49,937 nucleotides of DNA. Origin: DATGUN01 sp035301285 (GTDB taxonomy: Bacteria > Bacillota > Bacilli > Bacillales > Amphibacillaceae). Both the position numbers and the translations under genes were made by a program. The notes beneath the pieces are model-generated. The model had not been told where the DNA came from, made no database searches, and saw only the letters and a list, made by a program, of their open reading frames with translations. Of this stretch, positions 1 through 7,816 are shown one piece after another (the stretch's first letter is position 1; the number at the start of each line of letters is the position of its first letter). The DNA lies in contig DATGUN010000073.1 of the NCBI GenBank assembly GCA_035301285.1, positions 1 through 49,937 on the forward strand. The letters are read 5' to 3'.

Positions 1-17
1 TATGAGTCTTTTTTAGA

Positions 18-46
18 TTGAAATTAATTCGACAGTTCATTATAAT
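18..46 (+). promoter_or_regulatory. SigA-type promoter of the permease operon
   Basis: A -35 box TTGAAA (18-23) and a perfect -10 box TATAAT (41-46) are separated by 17 bp. Transcription would start near 53, leaving a leader of about 90 nt before the permease start at 146. I recognise no known riboswitch in that leader. Confidence 0.75.
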
Positions 47-145
47 ATGGACTATTAACTTTATTTTTGCCGGTTCTTGAAAAAGATGAATCAAGCAAAA
101 TTAATGTTATGATTGCTAGATTTAATATTATAGAGGAGGAAATCC

Positions 146-1477
146 ATGGATGACAACGAAAAGCAAAATATGTCTGAAAAGTATGATGACTACACATTAG
201 ATCGCGTTCCACAAGAGGGTAAAAAGCATTGGTTTTCAATTGCTGTCATGCGTTTTGGACAAGTTTCAGCTTTGGCGCAATTTTTGCTTGGGGCGACATT
301 GGGATTTGGCATGGATTTCTGGACGGCCTTTTGGGCAATAACAATTGGGGCGGTCTTACTCGAAATTGTTTCTATTTTTGTAGGGATAGCGGGTATGCGA
401 GAAGGGATGAGCACGACATTGTTGGTGCGCTGGACCGGATTCGGGAAATATGGGTCACTTCTTTTGAGCTTTATTCTCGCTGTATCGATGGTCGGTTGGT
501 TTGGCGTGCAAAATGAAGTGTTTGCGGAAGGCTTGCAGCAAATGCTGGGCGGTCAGGTCTGGGCCTGGTCGATCGTCACGGGTCTGTTAGTCACATTGGT
601 CGTCGTTTTCGGAATACTCTCTATAGGGGTAGTCGCTTATATTACTGTTCCCCTTTTTCTGATTGTCGTGCTATACTCCGTCGGGACGGTGTTTGGGGAT
701 TATTCCTTCGGTGAGCTTATCAATTTGCCTCCCCCGGGAGATCCTATTTCCATACAGGCAGGTGCAACAATGGTAGCGGGCAGTTTCATGGCGGGTGCGA
801 TTATCACCCCTGATATCAGCCGCTTTAACCGTTCAAAGGCTGATGTTATTAAACAAACCATCCTTGGGATAACACTGGGAGAATATTTGATTGGGTTGAT
901 TGGTGTTGTATTGGCGCATGTTATCCAATCTTCTGACATTATATCCATTGTTATGGGGACGAGTGGCTTTTTGGGGACAATCGTTTTAATCAGTGCGACG
1001 ATCAAAATCAATGATTTCAATTTATATTCGCCGTCGCTTGCTATCGTCAATATAGTTGACTCCTTGTTTAAAAAACGGGTTAACCGAACGGCTGTAACCA
1101 TTATTATCGGGGCTTTAGGGACCTTGCTATCTGTGATGGGGATCCTCAGTCAATTTGAAGGATTTTTGAATGTTCTTGGAGTGGCTTTACCACCGGTAGG
1201 AGGCATTATTACGGTTGAATATTTCATCATCAAACGCTATTGGAAGGATTTGAATGTATCCAGAGAAAAAGGGCTTTTGCCTGAAACGTACGAATTATGG
1301 AACCCTGTGGCCTTGATTTCATGGGTAGCGGCGTTTTTGGTTGGCTTTTTCATCGAGTGGGGCATTCCTTCACTCAATTCCCTTTTCACAAGCGGTTTGC
1401 TTTACTTGATCATCAGTATGGTCATCAACCGTGATAAAAAGGTGATATTTGGTTCTGTACTGACATACAAAGAATAA
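146..1477 (+). CDS. NCS1-family permease (cytosine/purine/hydantoin type)
   Basis: This 443-residue polytopic membrane protein belongs to the nucleobase:cation symporter-1 family, which imports nucleobases, allantoin or hydantoins with H+ or Na+. A hydrophilic N-terminus of about 30 residues is followed by roughly twelve hydrophobic segments; the first carries the family-like stretch RFGQVSALAQFLLGATLGFG. Length matches CodB/PucI-type members. The ATG at 146 follows an AGAGGAGGA ribosome binding site at proper spacing. It leads a co-directional set with a DUF917 protein, a hydantoinase-A-like protein and a racemase, and a strong promoter lies upstream. The context suggests import of a cyclic ureide or amide such as a hydantoin rather than cytosine; that substrate is inferred. 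A cytosine or purine permease remains possible. Confidence 0.9.
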   Translation: MDDNEKQNMSEKYDDYTLDRVPQEGKKHWFSIAVMRFGQVSALAQFLLGATLGFGMDFWTAFWAITIGAVLLEIVSIFVGIAGMREGMSTTLLVRWTGFGKYGSLLLSFILAVSMVGWFGVQNEVFAEGLQQMLGGQVWAWSIVTGLLVTLVVVFGILSIGVVAYITVPLFLIVVLYSVGTVFGDYSFGELINLPPPGDPISIQAGATMVAGSFMAGAIITPDISRFNRSKADVIKQTILGITLGEYLIGLIGVVLAHVIQSSDIISIVMGTSGFLGTIVLISATIKINDFNLYSPSLAIVNIVDSLFKKRVNRTAVTIIIGALGTLLSVMGILSQFEGFLNVLGVALPPVGGIITVEYFIIKRYWKDLNVSREKGLLPETYELWNPVALISWVAAFLVGFFIEWGIPSLNSLFTSGLLYLIISMVINRDKKVIFGSVLTYKE

Positions 1478-1517
1478 TGATTAACGACGTGTTAACTATA
1501 TCGAAAGGAGTATCACC

Positions 1518-2618
1518 ATGAGGAAAATCGGAAAAGAAGAGATAGAGAATATGGCAATGGGCGCTGCTTTGCTCGGAACAGGAGGGGGTGGCGATCCCTA
1601 TATCGGTAAATTGATGGCCTTGCAAGCTGTCGAGGAATATGGACCTGTCGAAGTGCTGACAGTTGATGAAATAGGGGATGAAGACATGATAGTCCCCTCC
1701 GCCATGATGGGAGCACCGACTGTGATGGTGGAAAAAACACCTGGAGGGGATGAATCCATAGCTGCTTTTCGTGAGTTGGGAAATTATCTCGGTAAGGAAA
1801 TCAAGGCAACCATGCCGATGGAAGCGGGCGGTGTGAATTCGATGTTACCATTGGCGCTGGCGGCAAGGCTTGGTATACCTGTCATTGATGTTGATGGCAT
1901 GGGGCAAGCTTTCCCCGAGCTGCAGATGACCACCTTTTATTTGAATGGTAAATCAGCTACCCCTATGGTCATCGGTGATGAAAAAGGAAATTCTTCCTTA
2001 TTGAATACCATAGACAATAAATGGACCGAGCGCATAGCCAGGAGCGTAACCATTGATATGGGAGGATCTGCGATGGTTGCTATTTATCCGATGCAAGGAA
2101 AGGATTTGAAGGCCTATGGTGTTCATAATCCATTGAGCCTTGCGGAAAACATCGGAAAAGCCATCAGATATGCAAAGGATGAGGGTGAAAAACCGATTGA
2201 GAAGGTTCTTGAGATTACGGGAGGATTTGAATTATTCGGTGGTAAAGTTGTGGATGTCAATCGCAAAACGCAATCCGGTTTCGCTCGGGGAACGGCTACT
2301 GTAGAAGGGTTGTTTACATATAAAGGGACAACCTTACAGCTCCATTTTCAAAACGAGCACTTACTTGCACAGACGGATCGGGATGTATTATGTGTAGCAC
2401 CGGATCTCATTGCTGTATTGGACGCCGAGACGGGTGTTCCGATTACAACAGAGGGGCTTCGTTACGGAGCGCGTTGTATTGTCATAGGTATCCCATGTGA
2501 TGAAAAATGGCGTACCGAAAAAGGAATTGAGACATGTGGACCGGGTTATTTCGGTTACGATGTTGATTATACACCAGTGGAAAATTTGGTGGGCAAGGGG
2601 GCGAACAATCATGAATAG
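1518..2618 (+). CDS. DUF917 family protein (S-methyl thiohydantoin desulfurase-like)
   Basis: This 366-residue soluble protein matches the DUF917 family, which occurs beside or fused to hydantoinase-A-like proteins and whose Pfam entry, as I recall, has been renamed after an S-methyl-thiohydantoin desulfurase. The N-terminus has the glycine-rich signature ALLGTGGGGDPYIGK, followed by the conserved PMEAGGVNS stretch. The ATG at 1518 has AAAGGAG seven bases upstream. It starts 40 bp after the permease stop and overlaps the next gene by 8 bp, implying translational coupling and probably a joint enzyme with the downstream HyuA-like subunit. The precise reaction is not deducible from sequence; hydrolysis or modification of a hydantoin-like ring is the best inference. 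Confidence 0.85.
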   Translation: MRKIGKEEIENMAMGAALLGTGGGGDPYIGKLMALQAVEEYGPVEVLTVDEIGDEDMIVPSAMMGAPTVMVEKTPGGDESIAAFRELGNYLGKEIKATMPMEAGGVNSMLPLALAARLGIPVIDVDGMGQAFPELQMTTFYLNGKSATPMVIGDEKGNSSLLNTIDNKWTERIARSVTIDMGGSAMVAIYPMQGKDLKAYGVHNPLSLAENIGKAIRYAKDEGEKPIEKVLEITGGFELFGGKVVDVNRKTQSGFARGTATVEGLFTYKGTTLQLHFQNEHLLAQTDRDVLCVAPDLIAVLDAETGVPITTEGLRYGARCIVIGIPCDEKWRTEKGIETCGPGYFGYDVDYTPVENLVGKGANNHE

Positions 2619-4170
2619 TTATCGTATCGGTATTGATGTCGGTGGTACTAATACAGATGCCGTCATTTTGGATAATCAATTTAACGTGATTTCGGAAGCG
2701 AAATTACCTACGACAACAGATGTAAGTTCGGGGATCTATCAAGCGTTGCATAAAGTTATCGATTCGTCTGATGTTGAGCCGGATCAGATTGATTATGCGA
2801 TGCTGGGCACTACCCATTGTACGAATGCTATCGTGGAACGGAAGGGTCTGAATTCAATCGCTATCATCCGCCTAGGCGCGCCCGCCACTTTGGCGACTAA
2901 ACCATTGGTAGGTGCCCCTGATGATTTGCGGAAAGAATTAGGAAAGTATGTTTTTATGGTTGAAGGCGGACATGAGTTTGACGGCAGAGAAATTTCCCCG
3001 TTGGATGAGGAGGAATTATATCGTATCGCCCGTTCGATAGAAGGCAAGGTTGACTCCGTAGCCATCACATCCGTATTTTCACCTGTTTCAAACGATCACG
3101 AAGAACGTGCCGCGAATATTGTAAAAAAAATACTGGGTGACGATGTTCCGATATCATTATCATCAGAAATCGGCAGTACCGGTCTTTTGGAAAGGGAAAA
3201 TGCAACCATCTTAAATGCGTCGGTTGTCCAGGTTGCTCGTAAAACGGTCAATGGTTTTATTAAGGCTTTAAAGGAAAAAGATGTTCATGCCAATGTGTTT
3301 TTCGGACAAAATGATGGGACATTGATGTCTGCAGATTATGCGCTGAAATATCCGATATTGACTGTTGCCTGCGGACCCACCAACAGTTTACGCGGGGCTT
3401 CATATCTCACTGGAAAATCTGATGCCATTGTTGTTGATGTGGGTGGAACGACGACCGATGTCGGTGTTCTGGTTGGTTCATTTCCACGGGAGTCGACATT
3501 GGCGGTTGATATCGGCGGTGCTCGGACGAATTTCCGTATGCCGGATTTGGTCTCTCTCGGTCTTGGGGGCGGAACAATTATCCGGGTTGATGGACAGGGA
3601 AATTACACGATCGGGCCGGATAGCGTAGGCCATGAAATAACCCAAAAAGCATTAGTGTTCGGCGGGGATACGCTGACAGCGACAGATGTAGTGGTTGCAT
3701 TGAATAAAGCTGATATAGGCGATCCATCATTGCTATCCCATTTAGACCAGACGTTGTTGGAAGCCATTTATACAGACATGATGTATAAAGTGGAAGTCGC
3801 TATCGATCGGATGAAGACAAGTGCTGATGATGTTCCGGTGATTCTAGTCGGGGGCGGCAGTATTCTTGTGTCACATACATTGGAAGGTGCATCCGAAGTG
3901 ATTCAGACTAATAACCATGAAGTGGCTAATGCCATTGGCTCCGCTATTGCACAGGTGAGCGGACAAATTGAACAAATATACAAATTGGATGAATTGGGAC
4001 GCGAGGAAACGATTCGTTTGGCAGAACAGACAGCGGTTGAAGAAGCTGTAAAAGCCGGGGCTGACAGAAATACATGCCAAATAGTGGATATTGAAGATAT
4101 TCCATTGGCTTATTTACCAGGAGATGCTACACGGATCCGTGTGAAAGCTGCCGGTAATCTTCAGTTATGA
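2611..4170 (+). CDS. Hydantoinase/oxoprolinase family protein (HyuA-like, short form)
   Basis: This 519-residue protein has the HyuA (N-methylhydantoinase A/5-oxoprolinase A) fold of the ASKHA ATPase superfamily, which phosphorylates the substrate amide before ring opening. Two phosphate-binding loops are visible: IGIDVGGTNTDAV near residues 6-18 and VVDVGGTTTDVG near residues 274-285. It is much shorter than classical HyuA (about 680 aa, compare the copy at 8381), matching the short form paired with DUF917 proteins rather than with HyuB. The start at 2611 is preferred over an upstream in-frame start inside the DUF917 gene because AAGGGGGCG precedes it and homology begins there. The 8-bp overlap with DUF917 indicates coupled translation. 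Confidence 0.85.
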   Translation: MNSYRIGIDVGGTNTDAVILDNQFNVISEAKLPTTTDVSSGIYQALHKVIDSSDVEPDQIDYAMLGTTHCTNAIVERKGLNSIAIIRLGAPATLATKPLVGAPDDLRKELGKYVFMVEGGHEFDGREISPLDEEELYRIARSIEGKVDSVAITSVFSPVSNDHEERAANIVKKILGDDVPISLSSEIGSTGLLERENATILNASVVQVARKTVNGFIKALKEKDVHANVFFGQNDGTLMSADYALKYPILTVACGPTNSLRGASYLTGKSDAIVVDVGGTTTDVGVLVGSFPRESTLAVDIGGARTNFRMPDLVSLGLGGGTIIRVDGQGNYTIGPDSVGHEITQKALVFGGDTLTATDVVVALNKADIGDPSLLSHLDQTLLEAIYTDMMYKVEVAIDRMKTSADDVPVILVGGGSILVSHTLEGASEVIQTNNHEVANAIGSAIAQVSGQIEQIYKLDELGREETIRLAEQTAVEEAVKAGADRNTCQIVDIEDIPLAYLPGDATRIRVKAAGNLQL

Positions 4171-4239
4171 TTTTCTTATGATAACACATGTAAAACATAC
4201 ATGATCCACCTAAAGCGTGATGAAGGGAGAAAAGTGCAA

Positions 4240-4968
4240 ATGAATATTAAAGTGATTCTTCCTGTGACAGCCGATATTTTTATAGATGAAACAAAAGAGG
4301 AAGTGGAATTCTACGCGTCAAAAGATACCAACGTAAGCGTGACAGCACTTGAGTATGGTCCTGCGTCAATTGAAAGTGAGTACGATGAGGCCCTTGCATT
4401 ACCTGACTTTCTGAAAAAAGCCAAGGAAGCTCAAGAGGAGGGCTATGATGGTATTATCAGTGATTGTTTGGCAGATCCGGGTGTCAGTGCGGCAAGGGAG
4501 ATCCTTGACATTCCCGTAGTCGGGCCAGGCACGTCTGCTATGCATACAGCAAGCATGTTGGGGAATAAATTTTCGATTGTCACCGTTCTTCCAAATGTTG
4601 TTTCGATGCTTGATAATTTGACCAAAACGGCAGGTCTATACGAAAAATTGACATCGATCCGTTATGTGAATATACCTGTACTTGAATTGCAGGATAAAGA
4701 AAAGCTGAAAAGTGGATTGTATTCTGAAATGAAAAAAGCAATCGAAGAAGATAAGGCCCATTCATTTGTTTTGGGCTGTACAGGTTTTATGGGTGTTGCT
4801 TCTGATTTACACGAAAAGTTGAAAAAAGATGGTTATGATGTCCCAATTATCGATCCGATGTTCGCGGCGACGAAAATGTTAGAAAGCTTTATATCGATGG
4901 GCGTCAAACAAAGCCGCTTAACGTATATGACACCGCCTGATAAAGAGCGAAATAACCCTGTCGAATAA
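4240..4968 (+). CDS. Aspartate/glutamate/hydantoin racemase family protein
   Basis: This 242-residue enzyme belongs to the cofactor-independent Asp/Glu/hydantoin racemase family, which interconverts enantiomers with two cysteines acting as acid and base. Both are visible: Cys76 in ISDCLADPGV and Cys180 in LGCTGFMG, each on one of the two pseudo-symmetrical lobes. The ATG at 4240 follows AGGGAG with a 10-base gap; a GTG at 4234 and a further ATG at 4201 are in frame but have poorer spacing. It lies 69 bp after the HyuA-like gene and is probably cotranscribed. Together with the permease and ring-opening proteins it suggests that a racemic hydantoin or an amino-acid product is equilibrated before hydrolysis. 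Maleate-isomerase-like activity is an alternative. Confidence 0.85.
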   Translation: MNIKVILPVTADIFIDETKEEVEFYASKDTNVSVTALEYGPASIESEYDEALALPDFLKKAKEAQEEGYDGIISDCLADPGVSAAREILDIPVVGPGTSAMHTASMLGNKFSIVTVLPNVVSMLDNLTKTAGLYEKLTSIRYVNIPVLELQDKEKLKSGLYSEMKKAIEEDKAHSFVLGCTGFMGVASDLHEKLKKDGYDVPIIDPMFAATKMLESFISMGVKQSRLTYMTPPDKERNNPVE

Positions 4969-5189
4969 GGAATACAAAAAATAGTTTTGGGTTCTTGCTG
5001 AATCGTCATGAATATATGTTTATTCGAAGGAATCGACCTTCCATTGATTACTTGGGAGGTCGATTTCTGAATCTAAACGTTCCTGATTTCATCCTGGTAA
5101 CTGTTTCAATTTTCACCGGTATGTGCTGATGTACACGTTTAGATTGATTAAAAAGGATGCAATCGAAAGTATATTTAGAATATCAAATT

Positions 5190-5224
5190 AGGAATCTCTA
5201 TATAGAGAGCCTTCATTATTTTTG
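5190..5224 (+). terminator. Candidate intrinsic terminator of the permease-racemase operon
   Basis: A self-complementary core CTCTATATAGAG flanked by AGG and CCTT forms a hairpin followed by a T-rich tract (ATTATTTTTGTTTC). It is the best terminator-like element downstream of the racemase gene, though about 220 bp away. Confidence 0.45.
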
Positions 5225-5261
5225 TTTCTACATTGATATAACATATACTGAAAAAGATAAA

Positions 5262-5290
5262 AAAGCTAAACTGAATTGTACGGCTTTTCC
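5262..5290 (-). terminator. Candidate terminator of the vanZ-like gene
   Basis: On the minus strand, arms AAAAGC and GCTTTT enclose a loop of about 16 nt and are followed by a T-rich run. It lies directly after the vanZ-like stop codon. The stem is short, so strength is uncertain. Confidence 0.4.
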
Positions 5291-5294
5291 CATC

Positions 5295-6032
5295 TTATTT
5301 TTTTCGTCCAAAAAGTGATTTGAAGCAAATATATAAGACAAAATATATTGCCACGCCGGTCATTGCACCTAGGCTATCGATCATCACATCACGGATTTCC
5401 GCGCCTCTTCCAGGTACGAACAGTTGATGGAACTCGTCGGTCATAGCATAGATGGCCGAAATGAAGACGGCGATGATAGCCCCACTGAACAAACGGTGAC
5501 GTAACGCGTGAAGAATCAGTGCGCCAAGGAGCATGTATTCAAAAAAGTGTGCGCTTTTCCGTATAAGAAGATAAAATGTTCTATCATCATGCGTTAAAGA
5601 CGGGAAAAATATTTCCATGACGCGATGAAAGGCATTGGTCATCGTTGCACTGATTTCGCTGAACTGATGCCCTGAATGCTGGCTTAAGGTAAAGAATATA
5701 GCGATCCATCCGATGATTGCGAGCCAGGGCAACAATGAAATTATCAGACCCTTTCGTTTCGGGGAACGGAAAACATGGGCAACGATAAACAGGAGAATCA
5801 AAAATGCAAACAGATACAAACCCATCTGAATCAGTTTATGAAGGGTCTCCATATTAAGCGTTATCGATGGAAATACACTTTTAATCACGCTACGTATTTT
5901 ATCGGTCAAACTTGTACTCAATGCACTTGATTCATCGACTGGTTGATGGGAGAGAATGAAAATGAAGCCCATCCAAGTCATAACTGCTAGCCAAGGTAAT
6001 ATATTCCCCTTGCGTTGTTTTGCCATAAACAT
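5295..6032 (-). CDS. VanZ-family membrane protein with internal duplication
   Basis: This 245-residue membrane protein of the VanZ family (named for teicoplanin-resistance VanZ; most members have unknown function) contains two copies of its N-terminal half. Residues 12-83 and 101-172 align without gaps at an offset of 89: LPWLAVMTW/LPWLAIIGW and FPSIT/FPSLT. Only the second copy has the family signature RKSAHFFEY (159-167), followed by the conserved DEFHQLFVPGRGAE block (199-212). In the first copy the charged residues have become hydrophobic. About six transmembrane segments are expected. The annotated start has GGAG only 4 bases upstream; an ATG six bases downstream (6026) has a 10-base gap and is equally plausible. 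Its neighbours give no functional link. Confidence 0.8.
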   Translation of the reverse strand: MFMAKQRKGNILPWLAVMTWMGFIFILSHQPVDESSALSTSLTDKIRSVIKSVFPSITLNMETLHKLIQMGLYLFAFLILLFIVAHVFRSPKRKGLIISLLPWLAIIGWIAIFFTLSQHSGHQFSEISATMTNAFHRVMEIFFPSLTHDDRTFYLLIRKSAHFFEYMLLGALILHALRHRLFSGAIIAVFISAIYAMTDEFHQLFVPGRGAEIRDVMIDSLGAMTGVAIYFVLYICFKSLFGRKK

Positions 6033-6067
6033 CTTTCTCCACTCTTGTTATAATTTTCTTTTATCAA

Positions 6068-6124
6068 CCGGGACAATGGACCTGTGCCACTGTTCCGGCA
6101 TTTCATTTATTAACGGGGACAGTG
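6068..6124. repeat. Palindromic GGGACA/TGTCCC repeat, imperfect copy
   Basis: CCGGGACAATGG (6068-6079) and CCACTGTTCCGG (6087-6098) form an imperfect hairpin with a 7-nt loop. A further half copy, GGGGACAGTGG, follows at 6114-6124 inside the 3' end of the YczE-like gene. The same core occurs as a perfect palindrome at 38775-38801. Confidence 0.6.
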
Positions 6125-6747
6125 GAATTGATTCCTTGCCCCGATAGGCTTTTATTCAGGAGCTGTTCACTGTGTTTTAAGGTGATTTGGATGACGGGAC
6201 CGAGAGCGAAGGTGATGATCACGGTTCCGATGCCAATAGGGCCACCTAATAGATATCCAATGACAGCGACGCAGATTTCCATGATGGTACGCGAGACAGC
6301 AATGCTGCTATTGAACTTTTTGGTGATGACGAGCATCAAGCTATCCCGTGGTCCCGCGCCTAAATGAGCTGAAATATAAATGCCTGCACCGGCAGCCATC
6401 AACAATACACCACCAAAAAATGCGATGAATTGAGTGAGCAGTGTATCGGGATTTGGAATGAGCCAGTTAAAAAGATCAATAAATATACCGACACATGTCA
6501 TGTTGGCAAACGTCCCGATTTTCGGGAATTCACGTAACCCGATGGAAGAAATGGTGATTATTAAAACGCCCATAATAATGGACCAAAGGCCAATGGATAA
6601 TCCAAGTTGGTTAAACAATCCGATATGCAATACATCCCACGAGCCTACACCGAACTTCTGCCCTTTTACCGTTAATGCGACACCGAGTCCAAGTACCGTC
6701 AGACCGATGAAAAAGAACAGCCATCGAATATATAATTCCTTTCTCAT
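6103..6747 (-). CDS. YczE/YitT-like integral membrane protein
   Basis: This 214-residue membrane protein resembles the YczE/YyaS group, whose function is mostly unknown (B. subtilis YczE has been linked to surfactin production). About five to six hydrophobic segments are visible, with small-residue motifs GVGSWDVL (near residue 33) and the related GAGPRDSLM in the second half, suggesting pseudo-repeat architecture. The ATG at 6747 follows AGAAGGA at 5 bases; the 25 extra upstream codons are polar and lack a ribosome site. Its last codons run into a GGGACA-type palindromic repeat, so the C-terminal tail was probably supplied by repeat insertion. It lies 70 bp upstream of the vanZ-like gene on the same strand and may be cotranscribed. 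Confidence 0.75.
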   Translation of the reverse strand: MRKELYIRWLFFFIGLTVLGLGVALTVKGQKFGVGSWDVLHIGLFNQLGLSIGLWSIIMGVLIITISSIGLREFPKIGTFANMTCVGIFIDLFNWLIPNPDTLLTQFIAFFGGVLLMAAGAGIYISAHLGAGPRDSLMLVITKKFNSSIAVSRTIMEICVAVIGYLLGGPIGIGTVIITFALGPVIQITLKHSEQLLNKSLSGQGINSTVPVNK

Positions 6748-7067
6748 GAAAATCCTTCTTTCTTCTGTCTTGTTTCTTGGAGTTAACCTATTTATTCTAT
6801 CAAAATATGTTGTGTGAGTCATTAGACAGGCTCGGACCTTGGAAATAATCTATTGTTTTTTTGGGTAGCGATTGTGAGGAAATAGAAAAAAAGAGGAAGG
6901 TATCATATACATACATTAAGGAAAAGCTTGTGTCTGCTATTAATTTCTTTAGCATCAGTTTATGAATGTGAACAAAGGCATGGTGCAGAGGACGTGGATC
7001 GATACATTGATGTTCGAATGTGACACTGTGAAAGAGGGAGGTGGAGAACCACCTCGTTGCCCTCATG

Positions 7068-7475
7068 TCAACCATTTTGCCGTTCCATGTATTTCTCGTT
7101 GAATTCCAGCCTTAGTTCTTCATCACCTTTGATTTTCTGTCCTTCAAATTCAGCTTCATATTGAACGCGGACAGGTAAGGGCGATACGAAATGATCTAAC
7201 TGGAATAGTTCATAGCGCTCATCGGTTTCATCATTTACATGCTGATCGATCGCTTCGAGTTTTTCACCATCTTGATTCTCTATTTGAAAGCCTGTGATCA
7301 TGTTGCTTTTCTTCAGTACGACGGTTAGAAAAAGAGAATCGTCTTGATTTGTGATCATCGCCGTCTTGGAAAGATAGCTTGCCATTGCAGATGGTTCATC
7401 ACTATCTTTTTTAAGTGCGTGTACATCGATGGTGAATTTTCCATGATCGACATGAATTGTACGTTGTTCTGTCAT
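7068..7475 (-). CDS. Small NEAT-domain protein without signal peptide
   Basis: This 135-residue protein consists almost wholly of one NEAT-like domain (about residues 30-126), the immunoglobulin-like fold used by Gram-positive bacteria for haem capture. The lip segment MASYLSKTAM (31-40), the strand LFLTVVLKKSNMITGF (48-63) and the V-x-V-Q-Y-E strand near 102-107 match the domain layout. The haem-ligating YxxxY pair expected in the last hairpin is absent: residues 115 and 119 are Ile and Glu. There is no signal peptide, membrane anchor or sorting motif, so it should be cytoplasmic. The ATG at 7475 follows AAGGAAG at 7 bases; a TTG two codons earlier is less likely. It stands alone. Haem binding is doubtful from the residues seen. 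Confidence 0.65.
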   Translation of the reverse strand: MTEQRTIHVDHGKFTIDVHALKKDSDEPSAMASYLSKTAMITNQDDSLFLTVVLKKSNMITGFQIENQDGEKLEAIDQHVNDETDERYELFQLDHFVSPLPVRVQYEAEFEGQKIKGDEELRLEFNEKYMERQNG

Positions 7476-7481
7476 TTGCAA

Positions 7482-7816
7482 TCTTCCTTTATTATATTTA
7501 TTGGATCATCGTTATCGATGGGTAATTTCATTCATTCCATCTAAAACCATACCATAAAACGCCGGTAGATTATAGTTTTTAATATGGCGTAAGTACGACA
7601 GGACGAACTTTTTCTCATTCGTTTTTGGTGAAAGTATGGCCGTTTTTTTGACTCCCATTTGTTAAGTTATGGCATACTTTTCTTTAAAATGATTACAAGG
7701 GGACTTATTGTAAGCGTTAGATAAATGTGCTATCATAACACAAAATTGAATATATATTAAATTTTTTATGACTAAAGTGAAAAAAGGAGGTTGCTGCAAT
7801 ATAACGCGTTACTAAT
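7482..7816. other. Divergent intergenic region upstream of the hyu regulator
   Basis: No gene seen. It carries the promoter and cre-like box at 7708-7736 and a strong AAAGGAGG at 7783-7790. The first 170 bp hold no recognisable element. Confidence 0.5.
7708..7736 (+). promoter_or_regulatory. SigA-like promoter overlapped by a cre-like box, upstream of XRE-cupin gene
   Basis: TTGTAA (7708-7713) and TATCAT (7731-7736) are 17 bp apart. TGTAAGCGTTAGAT (7709-7722) overlaps the -35 region and resembles the CcpA operator (cre) core TGWAANCG, with mismatches in its last three bases. It suggests catabolite repression of the regulator-hyuA-hyuB unit. Confidence 0.5.

Larger units (their letters stand above)
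4969..5294. other. Intergenic region between convergent transcription units
   Basis: No gene seen. The stretch holds an inverted repeat with arms at 5029-5039 and 5057-5067 (GGAATCGACCT/AGGTCGATTTC, one mismatch, 17-nt loop) lacking a T-tract, then one terminator candidate for each converging operon, listed separately. Confidence 0.5.

Noticed and set aside
24..239. Minus-strand open frame of 71 codons at the window start
   Set aside because: It overlaps the promoter and start of the NCS1 permease, has no homology and no ribosome site.
5029..5067. Inverted repeat considered as terminator after the racemase gene
   Set aside because: The stem is good but lacks a T-tract on either strand and has a 17-nt loop; kept only as an unexplained dyad in the intergenic entry.
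6800..7075. Minus-strand open frame of 91 codons between the YczE-like and NEAT genes
   Set aside because: Composition is unlike a real protein and no family is recognised; treated as non-coding.
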